Shown here one piece after another: positions 8,651-17,898 of a stretch of DNA of 64,000 nucleotides (the stretch's first letter is position 1; each line of letters begins with the position of its first letter). The DNA lies in assembly GCF_012328925.1 (NCBI RefSeq), contig NZ_JAAXLS010000020.1, forward strand, positions 60,593 to 124,592. The letters run 5' to 3'. Origin of the DNA: Amycolatopsis acididurans (GTDB taxonomy: Bacteria; Actinomycetota; Actinomycetes; Mycobacteriales; Pseudonocardiaceae). A program made the position numbers and the translations under genes. The notes below the pieces were generated by a model. The model worked only from the letters and a program-made list of their open reading frames with translations, ran no database searches and had not been told where the DNA came from.

Positions 8651-9862
8651 TCACACGAGCTCGAATAAGGCGGCGAGTCCCTGCCCGCCGCCGATACACA
8701 TGGTCTCCAGCCCGTAGCGGGCGTCTCGGCGAACCATCTCCCGCGCCAGGGTGGCCAGAATGCGCCCGCCGGTCGCCCCAACGGGGTGGCCGAGCGAGAT
8801 CCCCGAGCCGTTGACGTTCAGGCGGTCGAAGTCGGCGGGAGTGAATCCCCACTCCCGCGTGCACGCGAGCACCTGCGCGGCGAACGCTTCGTTCAGCTCG
8901 ATCAGGCCGACCTCTTTGAACGCCACCTCGGCCACGTGCAGAGCCTTCGCCACGGCGGGGACCGGCCCGATCCCCATCGTCTTGGGCGGCACGCCGCCCA
9001 CGCCCCACGACACGAGCTTGACCAGCGGGCGCAAGCCGAGCTCCGCGGCCTTTTCCGGGGACGTGACCACGCAGACCGCGGCACCGTCGTTCTGCCCCGA
9101 CGCGTTGCCCGCCGTCACCGTCGCGGCCTCGTCCTGGGCGCCCATGATCGGGCGTAACCTCGCCAAGGTCTCGACGGTCGAGTCCGGGCGGATGTGCTCG
9201 TCACGCTCCACGACCGTGTCCACTTTTCGCCCTTTGACCGTGACCGGGACGATCTCGTCCGCGAACCGGCCCTCGGCCTGCGCGGCTGCTGCCCGCTGGT
9301 GCGAGCGCACCGCGAACTCGTCCTGTTCGGCGCGGGGAATCGAATATTCGCGGCGCAGGTTCTCCGCTGTCTCGATCATCCCGCCGGCCACCGGGTGGTT
9401 CGCCCCGCCCGCCGTCACCCGGCCACGGGCCAGCGAATCGTGCAGCATCACCCCGGATCCGGCCTTGGCGCCCCAGCGCATCGACGTCGAATAGAAGGCG
9501 GCGGTCGACATGGACTCCGCCCCACCGGCCAGCACCACATCGCTGGCGCCGGTCTGCACCTGCATCGCCGCGTACAGCACAGCCTGCAGCCCGGAACCGC
9601 ACCGCCGGTCGATCTGCAACCCAGAGGCGGTCACCGGCAGGCCCGCGTCCAATGCCGCCACCCGCCCCAGCGCCGGCGAGTCCATCGTCGGGTAACAGTT
9701 GCCCAACAGCACGTCGTCCACCGACTCCGGCGGCAAGCCGGTTCGCTTCATCAGCGCCGCGATCACCGTCGAGGCCAGCGTCGTGACCGACACGTCCCGT
9801 AAGGAGCCGCCGAACCCGCCCACCGGCGTCCGCACCGGTTCGCAGATCACCACGTCACGCAT
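8651..9862 (-). CDS. Thiolase (acetyl-CoA acyltransferase)
   Basis: Cleaves 3-ketoacyl-CoA with CoA in the last step of beta-oxidation. All thiolase elements are visible in 403 residues: nucleophile Cys88 in RRCGSG, His359 in GHPVGATGG, and Cys389 in CIGGGQG. GGAGG stands before the ATG. It overlaps the acyl-CoA ligase gene by eight bases and is the last gene of the operon starting at 13872. It faces the MFS gene tail to tail with 20 bases between. Confidence 0.95.
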   Translation of the reverse strand: MRDVVICEPVRTPVGGFGGSLRDVSVTTLASTVIAALMKRTGLPPESVDDVLLGNCYPTMDSPALGRVAALDAGLPVTASGLQIDRRCGSGLQAVLYAAMQVQTGASDVVLAGGAESMSTAAFYSTSMRWGAKAGSGVMLHDSLARGRVTAGGANHPVAGGMIETAENLRREYSIPRAEQDEFAVRSHQRAAAAQAEGRFADEIVPVTVKGRKVDTVVERDEHIRPDSTVETLARLRPIMGAQDEAATVTAGNASGQNDGAAVCVVTSPEKAAELGLRPLVKLVSWGVGGVPPKTMGIGPVPAVAKALHVAEVAFKEVGLIELNEAFAAQVLACTREWGFTPADFDRLNVNGSGISLGHPVGATGGRILATLAREMVRRDARYGLETMCIGGGQGLAALFELV

Positions 9863-11501
9863 GTACGTCCTCCGTCGCTAGGCCGATGGCTGCCCGCGCG
9901 CTCTTCTGGAGATCCTTACGCTGGACCTTCCCGCTCGCCGTCATCGGCAACCGGCCGGGACCGCGGATCTCGAAATGCCGCGGCACCTTGAACTTGGCGA
10001 GCTGTGTCAGGCAGTACTCGCGGACCCGTTCGGCGTCGACCGAACGGTCGCACAGCAGGTAGGCGAAACCGACCTCACCCAGCCTGCCGTCGGGTACGCC
10101 GACCACCACCGCCATGGTCACGCCGGGGTAGGCGCTCAACACCGACTCCACCTCTTCCACGGACACGTTCTCGCCGCCCGTCCGCAACATGTTCTTCAAT
10201 CGTCCGGTGAAATGCAGGAAGCCGGCTTCGTCGACGTAACCGAGGTCCCCGGTCCGCAGCCGCCCATCGTCGTCGATCAGGGCCGCGGTGGCTTCCGGCT
10301 GGCCGAGGTAGCCCATCATCAGGCTCCAGCCGCCAATTCGGATCTCACCGACCTCGCCTGCCCCGAGTAACCGTCCCGACTCCGGTGACACGGCAACCGC
10401 CGTGATCCCGGGCAGCGGTCGCCCGACGGTTCCCAGGCGCGCTGAAGCAGGGTCCTGCGCGGCCGCGCAGATCGGTGCTCCACCGGTCTCGGTCGATCCG
10501 TACTGCGAGATCACGACAGCCGCACCGAAGGCGCCGGCCACCTCCTGCACCGTCTGAGCCACCGCGGACACCGACACCAAGCGCAACGGAAGCCGGACCG
10601 GATCGAACCCCGGACTCGCCATGAGCAGCCGCAGATGGCTGTCGATGCCGTGGAGGACCGTGCAGCGTTCACGCTCCATTGTAGACAGTGCGTCATCGGC
10701 CGCGAAAACCGGCAGTGTGACGAACGTGGCCGCGCGGCTCATGACGGAAAGGAACGAGAACGTCGTCCCGCCGAGGTGACAGATCGGCGGGCAGCCGAAG
10801 TAGCGGTCCTCCACCGTGAGGGCGAACCGCGCACCCAGCTCGTGGGACATGCGCGTGGTCGCTCCGTGCGCGAGCAGCGCGGCCTTGGGAGTTGACGTCG
10901 TGCCCGAGGTGAACTGCAGGAACACCGCGTCCTCCGGCGATGTTCCTGCTGCGGCGGCGGACAGCGCGGCGCGGTGCGCCGGGCTACGGCCGAGCCCGAC
11001 GAGCTCGGAATAGGTCCTCGCACCGGGATTCTGGCCGCGCAGGGCTACCAGCAGTCGCACGTTTCCGGCGCTACCGGCCTGGTCGTGCCCGCCCAGCCCG
11101 GGAAACAGCCCGCGCAGCCGCTCGATGTAGTCGATCCCCTGCCACTGCGGGACGAACAACAGGGTCGTCGCCTCGGATGCGATCAGCACCTGGCGCAGCT
11201 CCCGCTCGGTCAGCCTCGGATTGACCGGTACGAACACCGCACCCGCCTTTGCTGTCGCGAAGAGCGCGACATAGGACTCGGCGATGTTCGGCGCGAACAG
11301 GCACACGCGATCCCCTGGGCGCACCCCGGCGGCGAGTAGCCCGGCCGCGAGGTCCTCGGCCTCCCGGCGCAGCTCGTGGTAGGTCAACCGGCGGTCGCCG
11401 ATCAGTAGTGCGAGCCCCTCGGGGCGACGATCGGCCGCGCGATCGAGAATTTCGCCGACCGTGCGCGCATAGGTGCGGGGACCTGCCGTCGTGTCTGCCA
11501 T
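9855..11501 (-). CDS. Acyl-CoA synthetase (AMP-forming)
   Basis: Activates a carboxylic acid to its CoA thioester through an acyl-adenylate. The P-loop-like FTSGTTSTPK, the STETGG segment, the TGDLGYVDEAGF motif and the C-terminal TGRLKNM and SGKVQRKD elements are all present in 548 residues. AGGGTG precedes the ATG. The gene sits between a thiolase-like protein and a thiolase, so it is the likely entry step to CoA-dependent degradation of the acid made upstream. The acid itself cannot be named. Confidence 0.94.
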   Translation of the reverse strand: MADTTAGPRTYARTVGEILDRAADRRPEGLALLIGDRRLTYHELRREAEDLAAGLLAAGVRPGDRVCLFAPNIAESYVALFATAKAGAVFVPVNPRLTERELRQVLIASEATTLLFVPQWQGIDYIERLRGLFPGLGGHDQAGSAGNVRLLVALRGQNPGARTYSELVGLGRSPAHRAALSAAAAGTSPEDAVFLQFTSGTTSTPKAALLAHGATTRMSHELGARFALTVEDRYFGCPPICHLGGTTFSFLSVMSRAATFVTLPVFAADDALSTMERERCTVLHGIDSHLRLLMASPGFDPVRLPLRLVSVSAVAQTVQEVAGAFGAAVVISQYGSTETGGAPICAAAQDPASARLGTVGRPLPGITAVAVSPESGRLLGAGEVGEIRIGGWSLMMGYLGQPEATAALIDDDGRLRTGDLGYVDEAGFLHFTGRLKNMLRTGGENVSVEEVESVLSAYPGVTMAVVVGVPDGRLGEVGFAYLLCDRSVDAERVREYCLTQLAKFKVPRHFEIRGPGRLPMTASGKVQRKDLQKSARAAIGLATEDVHA

Positions 11502-11542
11502 TTCACCCTCTCGTCACCGTGTTTCCCGCTCGCCGCGACCCG

Positions 11543-12697
11543 TCAGCGCCGGAGCAGTAAGAGCCCGCCGGACACGAATCCGTAGGCCGTCACGAGCGCC
11601 AGTTCGGCGTCCGGCACCTGCCGCGCACCACCGTTGCCACGCAACTGCTCCACGGCTTCCACCGAGTGGTTCAGACCATGGATGTAGCCTTCGCTCAGCA
11701 ACCCACCGTGCGGGTTGACCGGCAGGCGGCCGCCGAGCGCGATGTTGCCTTCGCGAACAAAGCCCGCGGCCTCGCCCGGCTTGCAGAAGCCGATCTCTTC
11801 CAGCTGGTGAATCACCTCGAAGGTGAACGCGTCGTACAGGCACGCGAAATCCACGTCTTCCCTGGCACAATCGGCCTTGGCGAACAGCTCGTCGCCGAGC
11901 CGGCCGAAGCAGCTGTGCGCGAAATCGTCCCAGCGGTCGAACGGCAGGCGCGGTGCGTTTCCCGCTCCGTGTACGGCGGCATGCACGTACACGGGCTGGT
12001 GCGGCATGTCACGGCTCTCGTCCGCGGGGCTCAGCAGCAACGCGACAGCACCGTCGGTTTCCTGGCAGCAGTCGTAGAGACTGAACGGGTCCGCGATCAC
12101 CCTGGCCGACAGGTACTGCTCCATCGTCAGCGGATCCCGCTTCACGGCTCGCTCGTTGAGGGCCGCGTGGGCCCGCAGCGTGATCGCGACGTGCCCGAGG
12201 TCCTCCTTGGTCGTGCCGTACTCGTGCATATGCCGGCGTGCGAACATGCCGAAGATCTGCGCCGGCGTGCTGAAACCGTAGGGCGCCAGGAACTGATAAG
12301 CGCCTGAGGAACGGCCTCCGCCGAACTGGCCCATGCGCTTGCCGGACCGACCGTTCATGGCCCGGTACACCAGCACGTGCCGGGCCATGCCGGTGGCGAT
12401 CGCCATCGCCGCCTGGGCGACGGCGGCGCACGCGAAGTTGCCCCCCACCGAGGCGTCCGACCACCAGCGCAGCTTTCCTAGACCGAGTGCGGTCGCGACG
12501 TCGCGGGTCAGACTGGAGTCGTTGTCGTGGAAGCACACCAGGCCGTCGATATCGTCGCGAGTCAAGCCGGCGTCGGCGATCGCGGCCGAGCACGCCCGCA
12601 AAGCCAGGCGCGCGACGGTCGCCCCGGAGTCGCGCGAGAACTCCGTGGCGCCGATACCGGTAATGGCCGCCTTGTCACGCAACGGATCGCCGGCCAT
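11543..12697 (-). CDS. Thiolase-like protein (SCP-x/lipid-transfer type)
   Basis: Thiolase-fold protein of 384 residues in the non-canonical group that includes SCP-x N-terminal and Ltp2-type proteins. It starts ITGIGATEFSR, has GGNFACAAVAQ in the nucleophile region and VNPHGGLLSEGYIHG with the conserved His near the C-terminus. Start is the ATG at 12697, which shares its A with the TGA of the upstream reductase. Such proteins act as thiolases or, with a DUF35 partner, as retro-aldolases. The nearest DUF35 genes are at 26246 and 44713. Confidence 0.88.
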   Translation of the reverse strand: MAGDPLRDKAAITGIGATEFSRDSGATVARLALRACSAAIADAGLTRDDIDGLVCFHDNDSSLTRDVATALGLGKLRWWSDASVGGNFACAAVAQAAMAIATGMARHVLVYRAMNGRSGKRMGQFGGGRSSGAYQFLAPYGFSTPAQIFGMFARRHMHEYGTTKEDLGHVAITLRAHAALNERAVKRDPLTMEQYLSARVIADPFSLYDCCQETDGAVALLLSPADESRDMPHQPVYVHAAVHGAGNAPRLPFDRWDDFAHSCFGRLGDELFAKADCAREDVDFACLYDAFTFEVIHQLEEIGFCKPGEAAGFVREGNIALGGRLPVNPHGGLLSEGYIHGLNHSVEAVEQLRGNGGARQVPDAELALVTAYGFVSGGLLLLRR

Positions 12698-13872
12698 CAG
12701 CGCATCCCCGCCGTGGCGCGGCCGGGCTCCGCGAGCCAGGCGTTGAACGATTTCGCCGCGTCGACACCGATCGCCGCTACAACACCGTCGCCCGAGCGGT
12801 ATTCCGCGAAGAAGCGCAACTCTGCCGGATCGCCCTCGACGATCTCCAGCTCGCAATCCGGCGTCACCCATCCGGCCACCTGGATCTTGTGGCCGTACTG
12901 GTCGCTCCAGAACCACGGGACGGGGAGGTAGGGCTCAGCCGGCCTGCCGTCCAGCTCCGCCAGCAGGGACCGCGCGGCATGCCGGCCCTGCTCGACGGCG
13001 TTGTTCCAGTGCTCGAGCCGCGCCAGGCCCCGTGGATGCCGCCAGCGTGCGACATCTCCCGCGGCCACGATGCCGGGGGCGGCGAGGCACTCTCCATCGC
13101 AGACGACGCCATCGTCGAGGGTCAGGCCACTGCCTTCGAGCCACCGTGTCTCGGGTCGCGCACCGATCGCCGCGAGGACGGCACCCGCCTCGAGCTCCCG
13201 TCCGCCGCTCGTGCGCACCGAGATCAGCCTGCCGTCAGGCTCCGCACATACAGCGGTCTCAGCCAGGCACATGGCGACTCCCTGCTCGGCATGCATCTGG
13301 CGGAGTACCTCACCGGCGCGAGGCCCGATCGCACGCTCGCACGGCAGGAGCGGGTCGACGAGGACCACCTCCACGCCCAGGCCCCGCGCGGTGGCCGCCA
13401 CCTCGCACCCGATGAGGCCGGCACCGAGGATCACCAATGGCCCCGTCGCCGCGCGAAGCCAGCCGGCGAGAGCAGCGGCGTCCTCGACCGTGCGCAAGTA
13501 AGTGACCGCCGGGAACCGCTCAGGGTCGAGCCGGACCGGGGAACTGCCGGTCGCGATGACCAGGCCGTCGAAGGCGAGCCGCTCGCCGCCCGCCAGCTCG
13601 ATAGTCCTCGCCGTCGCATCGAGCGACCGGACCTGGACACCGAACCGCGGATCGAACTCGCAGTTGCGGAGGAAACGCAGCCCCAGCCCGTCGAACGCCC
13701 GCGACTCAGTAAGCGACCCCTTCGACAAGGGAGGCCGGTCGTAGGGCGCGTGGACTTCCGCGCCGATCAGCAGGATTTCACCGTCGAAACCCTCCCGCCT
13801 CAGGGTATGGACGGCGTGCGCACCCGCCAGCGACGCCCCGACGACGATGATCCGCCGCGACCTCGCGCTCAT
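12697..13872 (-). CDS. FAD-dependent ferredoxin reductase
   Basis: Second P450-type reductase, 391 residues: VVGASLAG FAD motif (about 10-17), APYDRPPLSK, second dinucleotide motif LGAGLIGCEVAA, then the C-terminal reductase domain. First gene of the operon ligase/thiolase side. The ATG has no Shine-Dalgarno sequence, and a -10 like TATACG lies eight bases upstream, so the mRNA may be leaderless. A TTTGAT-N5-ATCA operator sits between its -35 and -10. The same operator family precedes both unusual P450 genes, so this is a good candidate for their reductase (inference). Confidence 0.93.
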   Translation of the reverse strand: MSARSRRIIVVGASLAGAHAVHTLRREGFDGEILLIGAEVHAPYDRPPLSKGSLTESRAFDGLGLRFLRNCEFDPRFGVQVRSLDATARTIELAGGERLAFDGLVIATGSSPVRLDPERFPAVTYLRTVEDAAALAGWLRAATGPLVILGAGLIGCEVAATARGLGVEVVLVDPLLPCERAIGPRAGEVLRQMHAEQGVAMCLAETAVCAEPDGRLISVRTSGGRELEAGAVLAAIGARPETRWLEGSGLTLDDGVVCDGECLAAPGIVAAGDVARWRHPRGLARLEHWNNAVEQGRHAARSLLAELDGRPAEPYLPVPWFWSDQYGHKIQVAGWVTPDCELEIVEGDPAELRFFAEYRSGDGVVAAIGVDAAKSFNAWLAEPGRATAGMR

Positions 13873-13879
13873 GCGATGA

Positions 13880-13910
13880 CGTATATTTGATCAGACATCA
13901 CTTGTCACAA
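13880..13910 (-). promoter_or_regulatory. Promoter with embedded 17-bp operator for the 13872-8651 operon
   Basis: Read leftward: TTGTGA (13910-13905), a 19-base spacer, TATACG (13885-13880), then the ATG eight bases on. The spacer holds TTTGAT-CAGAC-ATCACT on the plus strand (13886-13902), a member of the palindrome family. The layout is nearly the same as at 42465-42495. A protein bound here would block RNA polymerase. Confidence 0.55.
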
Positions 13911-13958
13911 GTTACCGTCGGCGGGTTTTCCCGTCAACCAGATCAATGGCCCATCGCC

Positions 13959-14195
13959 TCACTCGACGGGACCGGCCACCCGCCAGATCCGGGTGGGCAT
14001 CTCACCTGTAATCGGATCAGCGCGGACGGCCGCCGGATCGGCGTCGACCAGCGCGACCACCGGGTCCCCGGGATGCCCACCCGCGGCCTCCGCCGCCGTG
14101 CGCCAGGTCTCGACCGCCAGGTTCCGATAGGCGGCCATCTCGGCGTCCGCGAGAACATCGTTGGGAAGCTGCATTTCGTAGACCCAGTCAGCCAT
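13959..14195 (-). CDS. Small protein of unknown function
   Basis: 78 residues, starting MADWVYEMQL; acidic, with no signal peptide or membrane segment and no cysteine pair. Start is the ATG at 14195 with AAAGG upstream; a GTG nine bases earlier is the alternative. I do not recognise a family. It stands alone between the ferredoxin reductase operon and a divergent dehydrogenase, behind an inverted repeat (14223-14277). Codon use looks like a real gene (G/C in third positions), but function is open. Confidence 0.6.
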   Translation of the reverse strand: MADWVYEMQLPNDVLADAEMAAYRNLAVETWRTAAEAAGGHPGDPVVALVDADPAAVRADPITGEMPTRIWRVAGPVE

Positions 14196-14222
14196 GATCT
14201 CCACCTTTCACGCTGGTCACAA

Positions 14223-14277
14223 TCGGACAGCCGACCGTGACGGGCACCCGTGCCGCAAATGCATCTCGGCTGTCCGA
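14223..14277. repeat. 12-bp perfect inverted repeat in divergent promoter region
   Basis: TCGGACAGCCGA (14223-14234) recurs exactly in reverse complement at 14266-14277, extending to 13 bases with the flanking A/T, with 31 bases between. It lies between the small protein gene and the rightward dehydrogenase. It could be a pair of operator half-sites, for instance for the LuxR-type regulator at 15461-16243, or a looped structure. Confidence 0.5.
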
Positions 14278-14424
14278 TCAAAAATTATATGTCTCGAGTG
14301 GTGGGCGCACCATCGTCAACGACGAGTGCGGCGTACCGGACCATCGCGATCCGTCCACCTTTGTGGACTCCCGTCCGCTCGTCTGGACCGCCACAGTTGA
14401 CCAACGCGACGGGAAGGAGCGGCC

Positions 14425-15453
14425 ATGCGGGCGTGGGTGTTTCACGGCAAGAAGGACGTGCGACTGGAGGAGCTGCCGGAACCCGAGCCGGGACCGGGTG
14501 AAGTAGCTGTGCGGATCGCCTACAACGGCATCTGCGGGACGGACCTCCACGAGTACTTCCACGGCCCGTTGTTCATCCCGGTCCATGAGGCGAACCCGGT
14601 GACGGGGCACCGGGGCCCGTTGACGCTGGGTCACGAGGCCTCGGGCACGGTCTCCGCGCTCGGCGAGGGTGTTCAGGACGTGGCCATCGGTCAGCAGGTC
14701 GCACTGGAACCGGTGATCCGCAGGCCCGGTGACGAACACCATTACAACCTCGGGGCCGCCTTCTACGGCGTCATGGCCCCCGGCTTTCTCGCCGACACGG
14801 CCGTGGTGCAACGATCCGCGGTGCACAGCCTGCCATCGGGCGTCAGCCTGCTGGAAGGCGCGCTGACCGAGCCGCTCGCGGTCGCCTGGCATGCGGCGGC
14901 AAGGACGCGGTTGACCTCCGGCCAGACCGCGGTGGTGTTCGGCGGTGGCCCCATCGGACTCGGAACGGCGTTGAGCCTGCGGGCACGCGGCGTTGACCGG
15001 CTGCTCATAGTCGAGCCATCGGCCAGTCGGCGAGCCATGCTCGACAAGCTCGGCTTGTCCTCGATCGACCCGGGAGCCGATGGCTTCGCGGCCCAGCTGG
15101 CGGCATTCGCGGGTACCGGCGCCGACGCTGTTGTCGACGCAGCCGGAGTTCCCGATGCGGTGGCTGCCGGAATCGACGTGCTAGGCCCGCACGGCCGCAT
15201 GGTCATCGTGGCAGCGCACCTCGCACCGGTGTCGATCGATACCAACCAGTTGCTGATGGCCGAACGCACGATCACTGGATCGATGGGCTACCGCGACGAC
15301 TTCCCCGACGTGCTGCGGCAGCAGGCCGCCGGGACCTTTCCCACCGAAACGTGGGTCGAGGTGATTCCGTTCGAACAGCTCGTCCCGCGCGGATTCGACC
15401 AGCTCGACTCAGGGCGGGCGGTCAAGGTGCTGGTGGAGATTGGCGGTTCCTGA
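14425..15453 (+). CDS. Zinc-type medium-chain dehydrogenase, butanediol dehydrogenase-like
   Basis: 342-residue MDR oxidoreductase. The N-terminal part, with NGICGTDLHEYFHGP and LGHEASGTV, resembles (R,R)-2,3-butanediol dehydrogenase. Likely catalytic zinc ligands are Cys37, His70 and Glu71. The Rossmann motif is FGGGPIGLG. The structural zinc loop with four Cys, normal in that family, is absent: the corresponding stretch has no Cys and reads EPVIRRPGDEHH. GGAAGGAG precedes the ATG. Probable role is oxidation of a secondary alcohol to a ketone. It is followed tail to tail by a LuxR regulator. Confidence 0.88.
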   Translation: MRAWVFHGKKDVRLEELPEPEPGPGEVAVRIAYNGICGTDLHEYFHGPLFIPVHEANPVTGHRGPLTLGHEASGTVSALGEGVQDVAIGQQVALEPVIRRPGDEHHYNLGAAFYGVMAPGFLADTAVVQRSAVHSLPSGVSLLEGALTEPLAVAWHAAARTRLTSGQTAVVFGGGPIGLGTALSLRARGVDRLLIVEPSASRRAMLDKLGLSSIDPGADGFAAQLAAFAGTGADAVVDAAGVPDAVAAGIDVLGPHGRMVIVAAHLAPVSIDTNQLLMAERTITGSMGYRDDFPDVLRQQAAGTFPTETWVEVIPFEQLVPRGFDQLDSGRAVKVLVEIGGS

Positions 15454-15460
15454 GCCCGCA

Positions 15461-16243
15461 TCAGCTCGAACCAGTACTCGCGCGGATGGACAGCGCCAGC
15501 TCGGTGCGCGTCCGGCATCCGGTGGCGGCGAGGACGCGACTGACGTACTTCTTCACGGTGTCCTCCGCAAGATGCAGACGCGCTGCCACATCCGCGTTCG
15601 TCAGTCCCTGCCCCACGAGCAGCGCGACATCGCGTTGCCGCCCTCGAATGCCCGTGAGCACATCGCGTTCCGCAGTGGAAGGCAACAGCCGGGAAACCGA
15701 AGCGAGGCGTCGCGCGAGCAGATCGAGACTACATGCGTCCTCCGATTCGAACTGCCGTGGGTCCGGGCCGAAAAGCCCGACCACGGCCACCGCCCCCGGC
15801 CCAAGCGGGAGCCGGATCGCCGCAGAGCCGGTCAGCCCGGCGGGGACGAGGAAACTCTCGACGTAGCGCCGCGATTCGAGCGGAATATGGACCATCGAGC
15901 TCAATACGGCCATTCCCTTGTGGACGAGCCGGTCAACGGCGGCCGGTGTGCGGTACACGTCGCACCAGCTCCAGCGTTCCAGGTACAGCTCGTACATGCG
16001 ATCGGCGCGTGCGCGGTCGGAGATCACGGCGTGCCGATCGGCGAGCGCCGCGTGGAGGGTCGGGCCGACGAACACGCTGGCGTACCGAATCCGGTAGGCC
16101 GAGGGCAGAGCTTCGACCAACCTCTCCTTGAAATCGTCGACCGACGCGGCACCGTCGCATTGCTCCAGAACACCGAAGACGCGTTCGTACGCACCGACGG
16201 ACAGCCGGTCGCGCCGCAGGCGTCGAGTCGTCGTTTCGACCAT
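15461..16243 (-). CDS. LuxR-family transcriptional regulator
   Basis: 260 residues. The C-terminal part has the LuxR/FixJ helix-turn-helix (GLTNADVAARLHLAEDTVKKY, about 210-230). The N-terminal 170 residues look like a GAF-type sensor domain; there is no phosphoacceptor receiver domain. A GGGG-rich ribosome site precedes the ATG. It is transcribed away from the amidohydrolase operon at 16439, across 195 bases, so it may regulate that operon, the butanediol dehydrogenase-like gene, or both. Confidence 0.88.
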   Translation of the reverse strand: MVETTTRRLRRDRLSVGAYERVFGVLEQCDGAASVDDFKERLVEALPSAYRIRYASVFVGPTLHAALADRHAVISDRARADRMYELYLERWSWCDVYRTPAAVDRLVHKGMAVLSSMVHIPLESRRYVESFLVPAGLTGSAAIRLPLGPGAVAVVGLFGPDPRQFESEDACSLDLLARRLASVSRLLPSTAERDVLTGIRGRQRDVALLVGQGLTNADVAARLHLAEDTVKKYVSRVLAATGCRTRTELALSIRASTGSS

Positions 16244-16438
16244 CTATCCCCACCCCATCGTGGCGAACAGCAGTTCCGGCCCAGGCGGACACAGCTTTGC
16301 GATATTAGTGCCTATTCACTTGACGGCCAAGGATCCGCACAGCCGCCGTTGTCGCCCGTCCACCTTCGTGCACTGCCGCGCCGCCGGTACGACCTTCTAC
16401 GTTGGCTACAGGCTCCTTGATCGGAATGAGGCGATCTG

Positions 16439-17521
16439 ATGCTCAACGAAAAGTTCGTCATCGACAGTGTGGTGCACGCTTACAACCTGGACGTGTCGAA
16501 CTACGCGGTACGGCCGACAGCGGATGCGATCAGTCAGATGGTGTACGCGGTAGCGGGCGTCAACGTGCCGCCCGACTACGCCGTCGCGCCCGAGCGGTGG
16601 ATCCGGGACTGGGACATCGACGAGGTGGCCGGTCTCCTGTTCCGCGAGAGCGCCACCGACTTCGCCGTCTTTCACCCAACCCCGATCGGTGCGTACCACG
16701 ACGGCATGACGTCGGTCGAGAAGGCGGCAGCGATCGTACGGCGGTGGCCGTCCCGCTTCCGGACCTACGCGACCGTCGACCCGCTCGGCGGCGCCGCGGC
16801 ACTCGCGGAGTTCGACCGGCAGGTCGAGTTGCTGTCCCCGGCCGGCCTCAAGCTCTACCCGTCCAGCTGGACACGGGGGTACCACGAGGGCTGGCGGATG
16901 GGCGACCCCGAGATCGCGTTCCCCTTCTTCGAGCGGGCTCGCCACCATGGCGTCCGCACCATCGCGATCCACAAGGCCATCCCCTTCGGTGACGTACCCA
17001 TGGAGTCCTACAAGGTCGACGACCTCGACGCCGCCGCGGCGGCGTTCCCCGACCTGAACTTCGAGATCGTGCACGGCGGGGTGGCGTTCGTCGAGGAGAC
17101 CGCGTGGCTGCTCGCCCGGTTCCCGAACGTCTGGGTGAATCTCGAAGGCCTCAGCTTCATCCTCGCCGCGAAGCCGCGGACCTTCGCGTCGTTGATGCTC
17201 GGGCTGTGCAGTGTCGGCGGGCCGCCGGTGCTCGACCGGATGGTCTGGGCGACGGGTGCGATGGGGGCACACCCGCGGCTTCTGCTGGACGCGTTCGACC
17301 GTTTCCAGTTCCCGCAGGACCTGCTGGAGAACTCCGGCGGCCTGTTCAGCTCGGTCCCGCAGATCACCGAAGAGACCAAGGCGAACATCCTCGGCCGCAA
17401 CTATGCCCGGATGGCGGGCCTCGACCTCGGCAAGCTCGCCGCCGGCGCAGCCGGCGACGAGTTCGACGGCGCCGACGTTTCGGTGCCCGCCTACTCGACG
17501 ACAAAGGTGGCTGTCCTATGA
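16439..17521 (+). CDS. Amidohydrolase family protein (amidohydrolase_2 type)
   Basis: 360-residue TIM-barrel protein of the group that contains metal-dependent hydrolases and decarboxylases such as ACMSD. Visible: N-terminal DSVVHAYN, a KLYPSSW strand, IHKAIPFGD and VHGGVAF with histidines likely to be metal ligands. The usual N-terminal HxH is reduced to a single His followed by Tyr. GAGG precedes the ATG. It overlaps the next gene by ATGA. With a MIP18-type protein and an SDR it forms a three-gene operon of unknown substrate. Confidence 0.85.
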   Translation: MLNEKFVIDSVVHAYNLDVSNYAVRPTADAISQMVYAVAGVNVPPDYAVAPERWIRDWDIDEVAGLLFRESATDFAVFHPTPIGAYHDGMTSVEKAAAIVRRWPSRFRTYATVDPLGGAAALAEFDRQVELLSPAGLKLYPSSWTRGYHEGWRMGDPEIAFPFFERARHHGVRTIAIHKAIPFGDVPMESYKVDDLDAAAAAFPDLNFEIVHGGVAFVEETAWLLARFPNVWVNLEGLSFILAAKPRTFASLMLGLCSVGGPPVLDRMVWATGAMGAHPRLLLDAFDRFQFPQDLLENSGGLFSSVPQITEETKANILGRNYARMAGLDLGKLAAGAAGDEFDGADVSVPAYSTTKVAVL

Positions 17522-17898
17522 GGTCCGGCGACCCGGCTCGTCTCCGGCAGCTGATCGACGTGCGGCTACGCGAGATCATCGATCCGTGCAGCGTGGGTTC
17601 GGCCAACCCCATGAACATTGTCGAGATGGGCCTGGTCAAAGGCATCGACGTCGAGGACGGACATGTCCGCGTACAACTCTGCCTGACCTCACCTACTTGC
17701 ATGATGCTGGAGCACTTCGTCGCCGAGGCGAGGCGTCTGCTCGACCCGCTCCCCGGGGTGACCGAGGTCGAAGTGCTCGGCGACGCCGGTCTGGAGTGGA
17801 CACCCGACCGCATCGACGAGAACGCGCGCCGCCGACGCCGGCTGCACCTGGAGCTGCTGATGTCGCGACCCGCCGCGAAGAGCGGGGCCGGATCATGA
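17518..17898 (+). CDS. MIP18/PaaD-type iron-sulfur assembly protein
   Basis: 126 residues with the MIP18 (DUF59) pattern: IDPCSVGSANPMNIVEMGLV near the N-terminus and LTSPTCMM with Cys61, the position of the conserved Cys of the family; Cys55 is additional. Relatives are SufT and PaaD, which help load Fe-S clusters. It is translationally coupled to the amidohydrolase before it and the SDR after it (ATGA overlaps both sides). No Suf or Paa genes are near, so its client is unclear. Confidence 0.85.
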   Translation: MRSGDPARLRQLIDVRLREIIDPCSVGSANPMNIVEMGLVKGIDVEDGHVRVQLCLTSPTCMMLEHFVAEARRLLDPLPGVTEVEVLGDAGLEWTPDRIDENARRRRRLHLELLMSRPAAKSGAGS

